Positions 53,440 through 61,618 are shown, numbered from the stretch's first letter. The stretch is DNA of 64,000 bases from Roseibium sp. HPY-6 (GCF_040530035.1 NZ_JBEWCD010000002.1:2773793-2837792), one strand, 5' to 3'. Program-made: numbers and translations. The notes: a model not told the origin generated them from the sequence alone.

Positions 53440-53862
53440 ATGAAGCGCTACACGAAACCGATTCATGTGCCGAAGCCGCTTTCCGATCGCAAGGCGGACA
53501 GTTCGCTGGCGCTGATCAATGTCGTATTCCTGTTGTTGCTGTTCCTGCTTGTTTCCGGAACGTTGCGCCCGCCTTTGCCTGAGGAATTCGAGTGGGCGGA
53601 AACAATTGATCAGTCGGGCAAGGGGGACATACAAAACAGCCTCGCGGTCAGCAAGGAAGGCACTGTCTGGTTTGAAGGTGCAGAACTGGATGATCAGGAA
53701 CTTAACGAACTGCTCGAGCGCCTGAGCACCCAAACGGACAAATTGTCTGTCCAGGTGGATCGGCGCGCAAAAATGGCTGCGATTGCAGCAAATGCCGAAC
53801 GGTTCCGCGCCGCCGGTATCAGGCAGCTCAACTTCATCACAATTGAAATGGATCAGCCGTGA
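53440..53862 (+). CDS. ExbD/TolR-like protein lacking the conserved transmembrane Asp
   Basis: A 140-residue ExbD/TolR-family protein: a short cytoplasmic N-terminus, one TM segment (about 22-42), and a periplasmic domain ending DRRAKMAAIAANAERFRAAGIRQLNFIT. In functional ExbD, a membrane Asp conveys protons; at that place here is Asn27 (ALINVVFLLL, codon AAT at 53518), so it should not itself carry protons. Its stop overlaps the GTG start of the next gene (GTGA). A second ExbD with the Asp lies at 57510. Follows ppkA by 37 bases in the T6SS operon. Confidence 0.82.
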   Translation: MKRYTKPIHVPKPLSDRKADSSLALINVVFLLLLFLLVSGTLRPPLPEEFEWAETIDQSGKGDIQNSLAVSKEGTVWFEGAELDDQELNELLERLSTQTDKLSVQVDRRAKMAAIAANAERFRAAGIRQLNFITIEMDQP

Positions 53863-55706
53863 CAGCGGCCATCTACAACAAGGATGACAAGGCGCGCATT
53901 CCGGCTGCCATATGGACCGCCGGTCTCGGCGTGTCCGTTGCTGCGCATATTGGCATTTTGATCTTTGGAGTGCCGGTGCTCACATGGAAGGTTGAGCCGC
54001 AGGTTCCCCCGGCCGAAACCAAAATCATTATCGAAAGCCAGGACCTGATATTTGAACCCGCCGAGCAGGTAGCATCAGTCGTGGCGGATACCGCGGCACC
54101 GAACGCTTCTCCGGTTCAACCGGTACCGGAAGTGACACCCACCGTTGCGCCCTCCGTTGTCGAAAGCCAGTCGGACACGAGTGAAGCCATACAGCCGCAA
54201 ATCGCCGAAACAGAAAACATAAGTTCCGTTGTACCAGATCAGCAACCGGCCAATCAGGCGGAAACAATCGACCTTGCGGTGGTGGAACAGGCCACCTCGG
54301 CAGCGCCACAGCAGGTTTCACAGGCAGAAGCCGTCGCGATTGCTTCCGTTCCGGTGGAAACCGTGATCGAGCCCGTACCTGAAAAGATCGAAACCACAGG
54401 ATCTGATGCCGTTGTTGCAACGCCGCCGCAAGCGACGGTTATCGTTACGGAAGTGACGTCACCGATCGTTGTAGAGGCAAATCCCGAAAGCGTGCCGCAA
54501 GCAGCAACGACCCCTCAAGTCACGCAAGTCCCGCAGATTTCTTCGTCGAACGGCGTCGTCTCGGCGCAGGCTGTTGAGAGCGTTTCGCAGACACGGCCTC
54601 AGTCGTCCGTGGCGACCGTGCAAGTAGCACCCGCGGCAGCCAACACCACCGTCGTCGCATCTCAAACCATTTCGCCCAGTCCCAACGCGGTGGCGGTTTC
54701 ATCCGTGAGCCAGACAACTCCTGTCGTTTCTTCGGTTGAAACAGTCGCGCCCGTGGTTTCGTCGTCGAGCACTGCAGCTCCAGTTGCCGTTTCAAACAAC
54801 ACGCCAGCGAGCCAGGTCGGCACGGTGGCTGCTGTGGAACCGGTTGCAAGTGCAGTTCAGGTTGAAGCAGGAACCGTCCAGCCGGTGGAACCGGTTGAGG
54901 AGGTCATAGCATCCCTTGCACCTTCAGAAATCAACCCGCCGGCGCTGGGGCCGAGTGACCCCGAGACGTCCAGCGTTCCCGCCGCCCCGACATCATCCGA
55001 CCCAGCGCCAAGCGTTCAGCCGGACGAGGTCGCCACCATTGATCCCCTGGCAAATGTAACGGCCTATGTCGCCAGCTACGATGCCGGTGAATGTGTCCAC
55101 CTTTCTGTGATGTCTGCAGGAACCGATACTGCACAGGTGACCGCATTTGGCGCCGCGATCGATCCGTTCTTCAAATTTGACCAGCGTTTTGCTGCCGACC
55201 AGGGGTACGAGGCGGACATTGAGGTACGGCTCGTGACAAGACGTCAGTGCCAAGTGCTTGACGCACTCGACGTTTCGAAGGGGGTCGAGGCTCCGGGTCT
55301 TGTCGAGCTTGACCGGACAGTGGTGACAAGCGGTGCGCGGGTTTCGGGCGTTATCCAGCGCGACCTGCCGCTCGGGCGCATCGCGCAGGCTGAACAGTCA
55401 GGGCTTCGCTTGAATGGTAAGGGGCCGCCTGAGCTCTATCTGATCGACGACGCGGGACAGATCCACGACGGCCGGGCATTTGTCCGCGTCCAGAACAGCA
55501 CGACGAGGGTGGGGGGCTGGAGCTTTTCCATCCCGGTTACGCTGGTTACTGGCGGGCAGACTGAGACCGCGCTTTTGCTGGCCGTTTGGAACCGGCCGAA
55601 GGAAAGTCAACCTCCAAGGTTCGGCACGCTGTCAGCAGAACGGATCGCTGGCGTGCTTGCTGAACCGGGCGTTTTTTCGCTTTCGGCATTCAAGGTTTCA
55701 CGTTGA
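53859..55706 (+). CDS. TonB-like energy-transducer protein with a novel C-terminal domain
   Basis: A 615-residue inner-membrane protein (GTG start). One N-terminal TM segment (about 17-40) contains S26-V-A-A-H30, the SxxxH signature of TonB/TolA partners of ExbB/ExbD. Residues about 45-390 are a Val/Pro/Ala/Gln/Thr-rich linker spanning the periplasm, as in TonB. The C-terminal domain (about 395-605) is not a TonB fold; it resembles the C-terminus of PpkA (Cys412/Cys464, spacing 52, and shared motif order). I infer it works with the ExbB/ExbD genes alongside. Outer-membrane target unknown. Its last 9 bases overlap the convergent exbB gene. Confidence 0.82.
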   Translation: MTAAIYNKDDKARIPAAIWTAGLGVSVAAHIGILIFGVPVLTWKVEPQVPPAETKIIIESQDLIFEPAEQVASVVADTAAPNASPVQPVPEVTPTVAPSVVESQSDTSEAIQPQIAETENISSVVPDQQPANQAETIDLAVVEQATSAAPQQVSQAEAVAIASVPVETVIEPVPEKIETTGSDAVVATPPQATVIVTEVTSPIVVEANPESVPQAATTPQVTQVPQISSSNGVVSAQAVESVSQTRPQSSVATVQVAPAAANTTVVASQTISPSPNAVAVSSVSQTTPVVSSVETVAPVVSSSSTAAPVAVSNNTPASQVGTVAAVEPVASAVQVEAGTVQPVEPVEEVIASLAPSEINPPALGPSDPETSSVPAAPTSSDPAPSVQPDEVATIDPLANVTAYVASYDAGECVHLSVMSAGTDTAQVTAFGAAIDPFFKFDQRFAADQGYEADIEVRLVTRRQCQVLDALDVSKGVEAPGLVELDRTVVTSGARVSGVIQRDLPLGRIAQAEQSGLRLNGKGPPELYLIDDAGQIHDGRAFVRVQNSTTRVGGWSFSIPVTLVTGGQTETALLLAVWNRPKESQPPRFGTLSAERIAGVLAEPGVFSLSAFKVSR

Positions 55707-56369
55707 CGGTTGCTGTGTCGAAGCACCTGCGGTGAAAATACCCGTCAGCAGGATTTCCAGCGCGGCGCGCTCCTTCTCCAGCCTCGTTTCGAACCAGGTC
55801 ACCGCAACCGAAACGGGGATGGCTACGGCAAGTCCGCAGGCCGTCGTCAGGAGGGCAACCCAGATGCCGCCCGCCAACGTGCCCGGATTGGCAGACGACC
55901 CTGACTCCTGCAGGGTTTGAAAGGTTTCGATCATTCCAAGAACGGTGCCGAAAAGACCGAGCAACGGGGCAATCTGAGTCACGAGATCAAGCGCTTTGAG
56001 CCAGCTGGCAAGCCCGAAGAGACGGTCGGCGGCGCGCGCCGAAATTTCTTCCCGAAGCCGTTCTTCGCGTATGTCCCGTTCCTGTGAGCTGAGCGGCTGA
56101 TTGTCCAGCATTTGAATGGCGTCCATTGCGCTGCGAACCAGCCCTGCAGACAATGAGCGGTCTTTCAGAAGAACCTGCGCTGCTTTTTCGCGATCACCTG
56201 TTCGCCACATCGTTACCGCCTGGCGCACAAGGACATGCCGGCCAACCCGGGCGTTGGAAAACTGGAACGCCTTTGCAAGAATGACCGCAAGCGCAAGGAT
56301 CGATATCCCTAGCAGGACGAGGACGACTGGTCCGCCGAGTTCAAGCCACGAAGAAGATGACTCTACCAT
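55698..56369 (-). CDS. MotA/TolQ/ExbB-type proton-channel protein
   Basis: A 223-residue inner-membrane protein with three TM segments (about 13-35, 130-150, 165-190). Conserved stretches are [17 protein letters not shown] and [21 protein letters not shown], the core of the ExbB/TolQ proton channel. It is on the opposite strand to the TonB-like gene, with which it convergently overlaps by 9 bases, while the two ExbD genes sit on the plus strand on either side. It probably forms the pentameric channel around an ExbD dimer and energises the TonB-like protein. The start at 56369 has no strong ribosome site; alternatives are not better. Confidence 0.88.
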   Translation of the reverse strand: MVESSSSWLELGGPVVLVLLGISILALAVILAKAFQFSNARVGRHVLVRQAVTMWRTGDREKAAQVLLKDRSLSAGLVRSAMDAIQMLDNQPLSSQERDIREERLREEISARAADRLFGLASWLKALDLVTQIAPLLGLFGTVLGMIETFQTLQESGSSANPGTLAGGIWVALLTTACGLAVAIPVSVAVTWFETRLEKERAALEILLTGIFTAGASTQQPST

Positions 56370-56403
56370 TCAGATGCATGTCCCTGCACAGTGTTTTGTC
56401 GGG

Positions 56404-56835
56404 TCAGTCGCCGAACTCGATGGAGGTGCGATTTTGCAGGTCGAGCAGATCCGGACAGTAGACGTCGGTTACGCTTGCCGGAACGCAATTCAATACGTCG
56501 TTGATATGCAGTCTGGAGAGACTGTCACAAGCCTTGCCTGCAAGGTCGAACTGAAGAACCTTGGTCTTGCCCGCCGAAATGCGCGAAAAATCAAGCCTGA
56601 GGAACTGATCGACAAGACCATCGGTGTTGAATGCGACGATCTCCAGTCCGAGCTGGTTCATCGGACGCTCAAGGCCATTCGTTGCGATGATCGATAGCCT
56701 GCACCCGCCGTCCTGCGTCGCCTGAACGTGATTCAGTTCCAGGCTAATCTTTCCCGTTGGCTGTTGTGCGAGGGAAGGCGCGCTCATAGCGGCACAGAAA
56801 TATCCGAACAAAAGCAGCTTCGTAAAAAATCGCAT
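56404..56835 (-). CDS. small exported hypothetical protein
   Basis: A 143-residue protein with a clear signal peptide (about 1-22, cleavage SLAQ-QPT). The mature part is beta-rich with three Cys (GGCRLSII, AGKACDSLS, VLNCVP) plus one in VYCPDLL, suggesting disulfides. The start at 56835 is the first Met before the signal; the frame upstream to 56901 is not signal-like. It lies 34 bases upstream of exbB on the same strand, so is likely in its transcript, and 69 bases after the DUF1036 gene. I do not recognise a family. Likely a periplasmic partner of the Ton-like module (inference from position). Confidence 0.7.
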   Translation of the reverse strand: MRFFTKLLLFGYFCAAMSAPSLAQQPTGKISLELNHVQATQDGGCRLSIIATNGLERPMNQLGLEIVAFNTDGLVDQFLRLDFSRISAGKTKVLQFDLAGKACDSLSRLHINDVLNCVPASVTDVYCPDLLDLQNRTSIEFGD

Positions 56836-56904
56836 TTCAGTCCCCCAAAACAAATTCTGCTGGCTAGATAGCCGCTTAAACCTTTGCACCATCAGACACA
56901 AAAA

Positions 56905-57363
56905 TCAGTCATATGACAATAAGACCGTCCAGTCTTCGGCACCCTCGGTTTCAATTTTGAAAAAATCGGCTTCAATCAGGCCACGCTGCCAGCACTGATC
57001 ACCGTCGAACAGAACAAACTTCTCCTGGCGGATGCAAAGCGTCACGTCGCCGCCCAGACGGCTTTCTCCAAATCCGTCCGAGACATGGAGATAGTAGTTT
57101 TTTGCTTTCAATGGATCCTGGAGGACCTGACTGCACGCATTTGCGGTAATCGTCCACCAGCCTTCTGTCCTGAGACCATCTTCGGTGTCGTATCCGATCG
57201 CGACATTTACGAGGTCCACTGAGCCATTGCAGACGCGAAGTCCGGCATTTGCTGTGTGTGGCAATGTCATACCCAGGAAGAGCGGCAGCCACAAAAGGCC
57301 TGTTTTCCCTAGAAAACGAGCTTCGTGTCGCTTCGGAAATAAAATCCCGGTGGCATCAATCAT
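56905..57363 (-). CDS. exported DUF1036 family protein
   Basis: A 152-residue exported protein: signal segment (about 20-40, cleavage TANA-GLR) then a DUF1036 domain (about 42-150), with the family hallmark LRVCNGS...VAIGYDTEDGLRTEGWWTI and ACSQVLQ. DUF1036 proteins are small exported proteins of unknown function found mainly in alphaproteobacteria. It forms, with the next gene and exbB, a likely minus-strand unit of three genes, divergent from the second exbD. Confidence 0.82.
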   Translation of the reverse strand: MIDATGILFPKRHEARFLGKTGLLWLPLFLGMTLPHTANAGLRVCNGSVDLVNVAIGYDTEDGLRTEGWWTITANACSQVLQDPLKAKNYYLHVSDGFGESRLGGDVTLCIRQEKFVLFDGDQCWQRGLIEADFFKIETEGAEDWTVLLSYD

Positions 57364-57486
57364 GCGCGTGACTCGACAATCTGTTCTTTCCCAACGCTAA
57401 GCAAGTGGCGCGCCGGGGTCAATTTGCCTTTTGCCATTGTGATTTAACAAGAACTGCGGGAGTGTATTGAGACATTCAAAAAGCTT

Positions 57487-57513
57487 ATGTCGCACACAAA
57501 GAAACACGGATGA
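57487..57513 (+). CDS. eight-codon leader ORF overlapping exbD start
   Basis: ATG TCG CAC ... GGA TGA: an eight-residue peptide (MSHTKKHG) whose TGA overlaps the ATG of exbD by ATGA. It has no strong ribosome site. It might couple or modulate exbD translation, or be chance. Confidence 0.3.
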   Translation: MSHTKKHG

Positions 57514-57935
57514 TTTCCATTCACACTCCAGTTGGTAAAAAACGGCGGATACCGCTCACGCCATTGATCGACGTGATTTTCATTCTGGTGATGTTCTTTC
57601 TTTTGTCTTCGACTTTCGGCATTTGGCGTCCTCTTGATGTCTCCTTGGGCGGCGAAGAGATTGCGGGTGGTGAAGACAACGCCGAGCCTTCGACAAACTT
57701 GGCGGTTCTCGTGACGCTGAAGCCTGGGCCGGATCCGGCCAACCCGGTTCTGATCGTCAACGGTTTGCGCATCCCCGTCAAAAGCCTTGCGCAGGAGCTT
57801 GATCGTCTCGCAGGTGCAGGCGCAACAAGCGCTGTCTTGATCCCGGATGCGAATTCTGATTTCCAGCAGGTTGTTCGCGTACTCGACGAAGCGAAAACTT
57901 CCCAAATCGGGCGCGTGAGCCTCAAACTGGATTGA
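57510..57935 (+). CDS. ExbD/TolR-like protein with the conserved transmembrane Asp
   Basis: A 141-residue ExbD/TolR-family protein: N-terminal IPLTPLIDVIFILVMFFLLSS with Asp21 at the proton-carrying position, single TM segment (about 17-38), and a periplasmic domain ending DEAKTSQIGRVSLKLD. It is therefore the probable functional ExbD subunit to pair with the ExbB at 55698, while the Asn27 version at 53440 may be a regulatory partner. Divergent from the DUF1036 gene across 146 bases. The start codon overlaps a mini-ORF stop (ATGA). Followed by the bidirectional terminator. Confidence 0.85.
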   Translation: MISIHTPVGKKRRIPLTPLIDVIFILVMFFLLSSTFGIWRPLDVSLGGEEIAGGEDNAEPSTNLAVLVTLKPGPDPANPVLIVNGLRIPVKSLAQELDRLAGAGATSAVLIPDANSDFQQVVRVLDEAKTSQIGRVSLKLD

Positions 57936-57979
57936 TCTTCGACGACACCGGAAAAGGATCTCGAGATGTGCAGGGGCAG

Positions 57980-58007
57980 AAAAAAGCCCGGCGATTTCGC
58001 CGGGCTT
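57980..58007. terminator. bidirectional terminator between exbD and the third caspase gene
   Basis: Ten-base stem (57984-57993 with 57998-58007), four-base loop. In the minus direction it is followed by a T run (complement of AAAAAA at 57980-57985), so it ends the caspase transcript; on the plus strand it ends with TTCGTGATTTT. Confidence 0.85.
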
Positions 58008-58030
58008 CGTGATTTTCGTTTCAGCTAGAA

Positions 58031-59602
58031 CTAGCGGCCGATCGCTCCGCCGATAATTCCACCGACCACGCCGCCGATGAATGCGGCACCTGCCGGGTTC
58101 ACGCCACCGCCATTGTTCGTGCGACGTGTTGTTGTCGTCCGTTGCTGTGTCGTGGTGTTCGACCGGCGGGTTGTCGTGCTGCGCGACGCCGACGCGGCCT
58201 GCTGCTTGCGCTTGATTTCAGCGATGTAGGCCGAGTATTGCGCAGCCGTCTGGTTGGTCAGCAGCAACTGCTGCGACGCTGTGAAATAACCGGACGGAAC
58301 GAGGCCGTTTGCGGTCTGCCAGGCAATGATACCGGCACGCGTCTTCGGACCGAAGGCACCATCAGGACGGCCGACATTGTTTCCGGTCAGGTTCAGGCGG
58401 GTCTGGATTTCCCGTCTGGCGCTGCGGTTCCAGCCAAGTGCCGCTTCAGTCTCCGCGGTACCGGGCACGGCGGCCTGGGGGTTGGGCAGGGAGGTGACAG
58501 CGGCACCGCCCGCAGCGCCTTGCGCGTTGGTCGCCGAACCGGCTGCCGGATTGACGGCAGCAACCTGCGCGCCGCCCTGCAGGCGTTTGATCGAGTTACG
58601 TGCGAAATCCGCGAAAGTCCCGTTCGGATAGGCAGACAGATAGGATTCATAGTCCGCTACCGTGTCGCTTGACTTCGCTGCTTCCCAGATCAGCTTCTCA
58701 CGTTCCCAGTCGAGGTTTGTCTGGGAGGCCGTGGCTGCGGCAGCTGTTGCTGCGTTGTTCACGGCGGTCTGCGGAACAGAGGTGGAAGTGTTGCCAAGCG
58801 CGGCAACTTCAGTGCCCGGTTCCTTCGCGGCCTGTTTGTTCAGAAACACTTCGCCGATCAGGGATGCGTTCACCCACGGACGCTGGCGCTTTTCCGTTGC
58901 ATCGTAAACGTCACCGGTGACCCGTGTCATGACCGTCTGGATGGAAGCATTCGGCGTGTCGATGTGACGAATAAGAGCCGAAGTGAACGGAGAATTCTGG
59001 CCTTCACCGTCGAGGGCAACGTCGCCTGGGCTGGTCGCGAAGGCGATCACAGAACCCTCACCACCTGTTTCCTGAACCTTGATTTCGGCAAGACCGGCTC
59101 CGAGGCTGCCCGAACGGCTCGGTCCCATGCGGCGCGCAAGAGTGCGGGCCAGCGGATTGTCGCGGCACGCATCCAGGAAAACCATCTGGACCTTCACGTC
59201 CTTGGACATCTGACGCATGATGAAATCAACGGAGATCGTCTCGAAATCGAGTGATGTTTCGTCTTCGATCCGGGCGTCGATGGGAACCAGCAGGTTCTTG
59301 CCTCCCACCTGCATGCCATGCCCGGCATAGAACAGAAGCGCGATTTCGGCACCATAAGCCTTTTTCGCGAAATCCATCACCGAACGACGCATGTCGTTGT
59401 AGGTCTGATCCTGGCCCGCAACAACTTCAAACCCGAGGCTGCGCAGCTTGGCTGCCATTTGCTCGGCATCGTTGGACGGATTCGGAAGGGGAATTGTATG
59501 CTCGTAAGCGCCGTTGCCGATAACGAGGGCGACGCGCTTTGCCAGTGCTGGGGCGGTCCCTGCAATAAGTATTGCCAGCACGGCGATCAATCGTGTGAAC
59601 AT
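58031..59602 (-). CDS. exported caspase-like (C14) protein with peptidoglycan-binding and glycine-zipper regions
   Basis: A 523-residue protein with a signal peptide (about 1-21, ALA cleavage). The caspase-like domain (about 22-265) has His95 in FYAGHGMQ and Cys146 in LDACRDNP. A short TPR-like element (about 305-345, DYESYLSAYPNGTFADFA) precedes a peptidoglycan-binding-1 domain (about 395-440, QTRLNLTG, GAFGPKTRAGIIAWQ), then a Thr/Arg/Ser-rich linker (about 470-495) and a C-terminal glycine zipper IGGVVGGIIGGAIGR. It is the sister of the first caspase at 14840. Divergent from the ExoY-like cyclase gene. Confidence 0.88.
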   Translation of the reverse strand: MFTRLIAVLAILIAGTAPALAKRVALVIGNGAYEHTIPLPNPSNDAEQMAAKLRSLGFEVVAGQDQTYNDMRRSVMDFAKKAYGAEIALLFYAGHGMQVGGKNLLVPIDARIEDETSLDFETISVDFIMRQMSKDVKVQMVFLDACRDNPLARTLARRMGPSRSGSLGAGLAEIKVQETGGEGSVIAFATSPGDVALDGEGQNSPFTSALIRHIDTPNASIQTVMTRVTGDVYDATEKRQRPWVNASLIGEVFLNKQAAKEPGTEVAALGNTSTSVPQTAVNNAATAAAATASQTNLDWEREKLIWEAAKSSDTVADYESYLSAYPNGTFADFARNSIKRLQGGAQVAAVNPAAGSATNAQGAAGGAAVTSLPNPQAAVPGTAETEAALGWNRSARREIQTRLNLTGNNVGRPDGAFGPKTRAGIIAWQTANGLVPSGYFTASQQLLLTNQTAAQYSAYIAEIKRKQQAASASRSTTTRRSNTTTQQRTTTTRRTNNGGGVNPAGAAFIGGVVGGIIGGAIGR

Positions 59603-60071
59603 GTCCTGTCCTCTCGTAGATCAATTTTGCCTGTCGGTTGATCCGATCTTGATCCGAGGTTCGTGTCCTCTTGTCTTCAGACCTACCCCTGCGGCATTAA
59701 ATGTTCTGTAATACGTGTCACAACTAATTGTTTTGGTGAAATTCATTTTAAAAACAAGCCAATCAATCGTGCTTTATAAACTCCATTTAAATTTTTCTCA
59801 CGAACCGATCATATCCAATCTTTTTCGCCAATTCCACGATTCTCGGCAATAACGCAGGGTTTTTTGTATCAATTTTGTGTTTTTCGTAAACGCAGGTTAC
59901 CGCATTTGCGTCCTGCAAATTTGCGCCTGATGACAAAGGGATCTGTGTGGCAATGTCCGGGGGCATAAATGAGTGACCTGCATCACGCGCGCGCAGGGTT
60001 AAGTCTGCTAGATGTACGGGAAACTGCCCAACCCTGATTGGTCATCCTCATTTTCCAGGGAGACGGTTCGA
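59603..60071. promoter_or_regulatory. 469-base AT-rich divergent region upstream of the ExoY-like gene
   Basis: Markedly AT-rich compared with the window, with TTTAAAAACA- and TTTAAATTTTT-like stretches between 59690 and 59800. It carries no gene I can support. It must hold promoters for both the third caspase (minus) and the nucleotidyl cyclase (plus). AGGGAG at 60057-60062 is the ribosome site for the ATG at 60072. AT-rich silenced DNA is often seen around acquired toxin genes. Confidence 0.5.
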
Positions 60072-60926
60072 ATGGCCGGTCGTTCTGACATACTCAATCA
60101 TATGAAAGCGGCTCATATCGGTATCTTTCGCTCTGCCGCAAAACTCTACAACGTGGCTATTCTGGTAAGGCGAACCAACACGGCATCGCTGCAGCATATT
60201 GGCGAAAGCTACGCTGTTCCCAAAAGACTGGATTGCAAGGCAAAAACAGCGGACTTCGACGTTACGCCACGGGGATGCACCGTACCGGACGTCCAGAGGC
60301 CGTCGATTGCAGGTCTGGTGGTTGATCCGGAGCTTGTGGGCGAGAAAGCCTATACGGACGGAAAATACGCCAAGGCTGTGGCTGCCTGGCGATCCTTTGC
60401 AGGTCAGCTGAAACCTGAGATGGCCAGCTTCGAACAGCAGAAGACAAACACTTATATTCCAACCGGCGGTGTCTATTTCGTCGAGCGCAATCCGCAAGAC
60501 CCGTATTTCGGTTGCGTCAAGTTCACCTCAAGTTCGCTAATCACCGCCGGCAAGTGCATTCACGGCGACTTTGATCTTTACGGCATTGTCGACATGGACG
60601 CCCCCGACACGATCGTGAGGGTGAAGGAGAGACGTCTCGGGCAGACACACGCCCGATCGCCCAAGTTCATGGATGTACAGAATTTCGTCAACAACAGGAT
60701 CGGTGTGAACATGATCCTGCACGGCTCTCAGGAAACCTACGCGACAGATCATGAAGATGATGACCTTGACGTCTTTTTTCCGGACGGACGGGTGGATTAT
60801 GCCGGACCGTCAGCGCAGGATATTGACGCTTTCTACCAGCGCGAATTTCCCGGCAGAACGTTTTTCGGAAAGGATGATCCCGGTCAGGACATCGAAGGCC
60901 GGTTCGTATCGCCGGCATCCGGCTAG
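60072..60926 (+). CDS. ExoY/edema-factor/CyaA-type nucleotidyl cyclase toxin (predicted)
   Basis: A 284-residue protein with no signal peptide. Its order of motifs matches class II (ExoY/edema factor/CyaA) cyclases. First, an entry stretch AKLYNVAILVRRTN resembles ARELNTYILFRPVN of edema factor. Next, K51-RLDCKAK58-TADF has two Lys exactly 7 apart, followed by Leu, Asp and an aromatic at the family's spacing; a Lys takes the place of the catalytic His, as in ExoY. The metal-binding D166-F-D168 sits in HGDFDLYGIVD, and HGSQ with Glu and Asp at +11 and +13 (H217, E228, D230) precedes FFPDG. AGGGAG supports the 60072 start over 60012. Two family residues (Glu, Asn in HGxE..N) differ. Product (cAMP, cGMP or cUMP) and host target unknown. 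Confidence 0.68.
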   Translation: MAGRSDILNHMKAAHIGIFRSAAKLYNVAILVRRTNTASLQHIGESYAVPKRLDCKAKTADFDVTPRGCTVPDVQRPSIAGLVVDPELVGEKAYTDGKYAKAVAAWRSFAGQLKPEMASFEQQKTNTYIPTGGVYFVERNPQDPYFGCVKFTSSSLITAGKCIHGDFDLYGIVDMDAPDTIVRVKERRLGQTHARSPKFMDVQNFVNNRIGVNMILHGSQETYATDHEDDDLDVFFPDGRVDYAGPSAQDIDAFYQREFPGRTFFGKDDPGQDIEGRFVSPASG

Positions 60927-60976
60927 CGCGGGACGCAATGCCTGACAAAGTTGATGTGCGGTTTTCAGAGAAGAAA

Positions 60977-61052
60977 TGGCACGCCCAACGGGACTCGAAC
61001 CCGTGTTTCCGCCGTGAAAGGGCGGCGTCCTAGACCGCTAGACGATGGGCGC
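60977..61052 (-). tRNA. tRNA-Glu (anticodon TTC)
   Basis: A 76-base cloverleaf read on the minus strand: 5' GCGCCCA pairs with 3' TGGGCGT (last pair G-U), D arm CTAGCGGTCTAG, anticodon stem-loop CCGCC-CTTTCAC-GGCGG with TTC anticodon, T arm with GGTTCGAGTCC, and encoded CCA. It lies downstream of gloA on the same strand and ends 50 bases from the stop of the cyclase gene. Confidence 0.95.
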
Positions 61053-61177
61053 GCGGTCGACGCGGCTGCGTCGTGGGGAGGCTTATAGGCGGGAATGGAC
61101 TTGCCCGCAAGAGCCTTTGCGACAATTTTTTGCAGGCCCGGTATTCCGGACCTGCATATGTTGAAAAGCTCTTAAAA

Positions 61178-61618
61178 TCACCACTCGCCGGTATTCGGCA
61201 TCGACGCCCAGGGCTCTTTGATTTCAAGGGCTTCGCCCTTTTGAAGCAGCTCAAAAGAAATGTTGTCCGGCGAACGAACGAACGCCATGTGCCCGTCGCG
61301 CGGAGGGCGGTTGATCGTGACGCCGACCTTCTGAAGATTATCGCAGAATGCATAAATGTCATCGACCTCGAAGGCGAGATGGCCGAAGTTGCGGCCACCG
61401 GAATATTCTTCCGGATCCCAGTTGTAGGTCAGCTCCAGCAAAGGTGCCTTGCTGGCTTTTGCTGCGTCGATGTCTTCCGCCCCGGCGAGAAAGATCAAGG
61501 TGAAGCGGCCTTTCTCGCTTTCGATGCGGCGAATTTCCGTCATGCCCATTTTGTTGCAATAAAAGTCGAGAGACTCTTCAATGTTTGTGACGCGAACCAT
61601 CGTGTGCAGATAACGCAT
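61178..61618 (-). CDS. gloA: lactoylglutathione lyase (glyoxalase I)
   Basis: A 146-residue metal-dependent cytoplasmic enzyme that turns the methylglyoxal-glutathione adduct into S-lactoylglutathione. The metal ligands are all present: His5, Glu62, His80 and Glu123, with the family's FGHLAFEVDDIY and LLELTYNWD. Length is typical of the nickel-type bacterial enzyme plus a short C-terminal tail. Divergent from the sirtuin gene across about 50 bases. It shares the glutathione theme with frmA/fghA far upstream, but they are not linked. Confidence 0.95.
   Translation of the reverse strand: MRYLHTMVRVTNIEESLDFYCNKMGMTEIRRIESEKGRFTLIFLAGAEDIDAAKASKAPLLELTYNWDPEEYSGGRNFGHLAFEVDDIYAFCDNLQKVGVTINRPPRDGHMAFVRSPDNISFELLQKGEALEIKEPWASMPNTGEW

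Noticed and set aside
60012..60071. Longer N-terminus for the ExoY-like protein
   Set aside because: The ATG at 60012 has only a poor ribosome site; the ATG at 60072 has AGGGAG 9 bases upstream. The extra 20 residues do not match the family.
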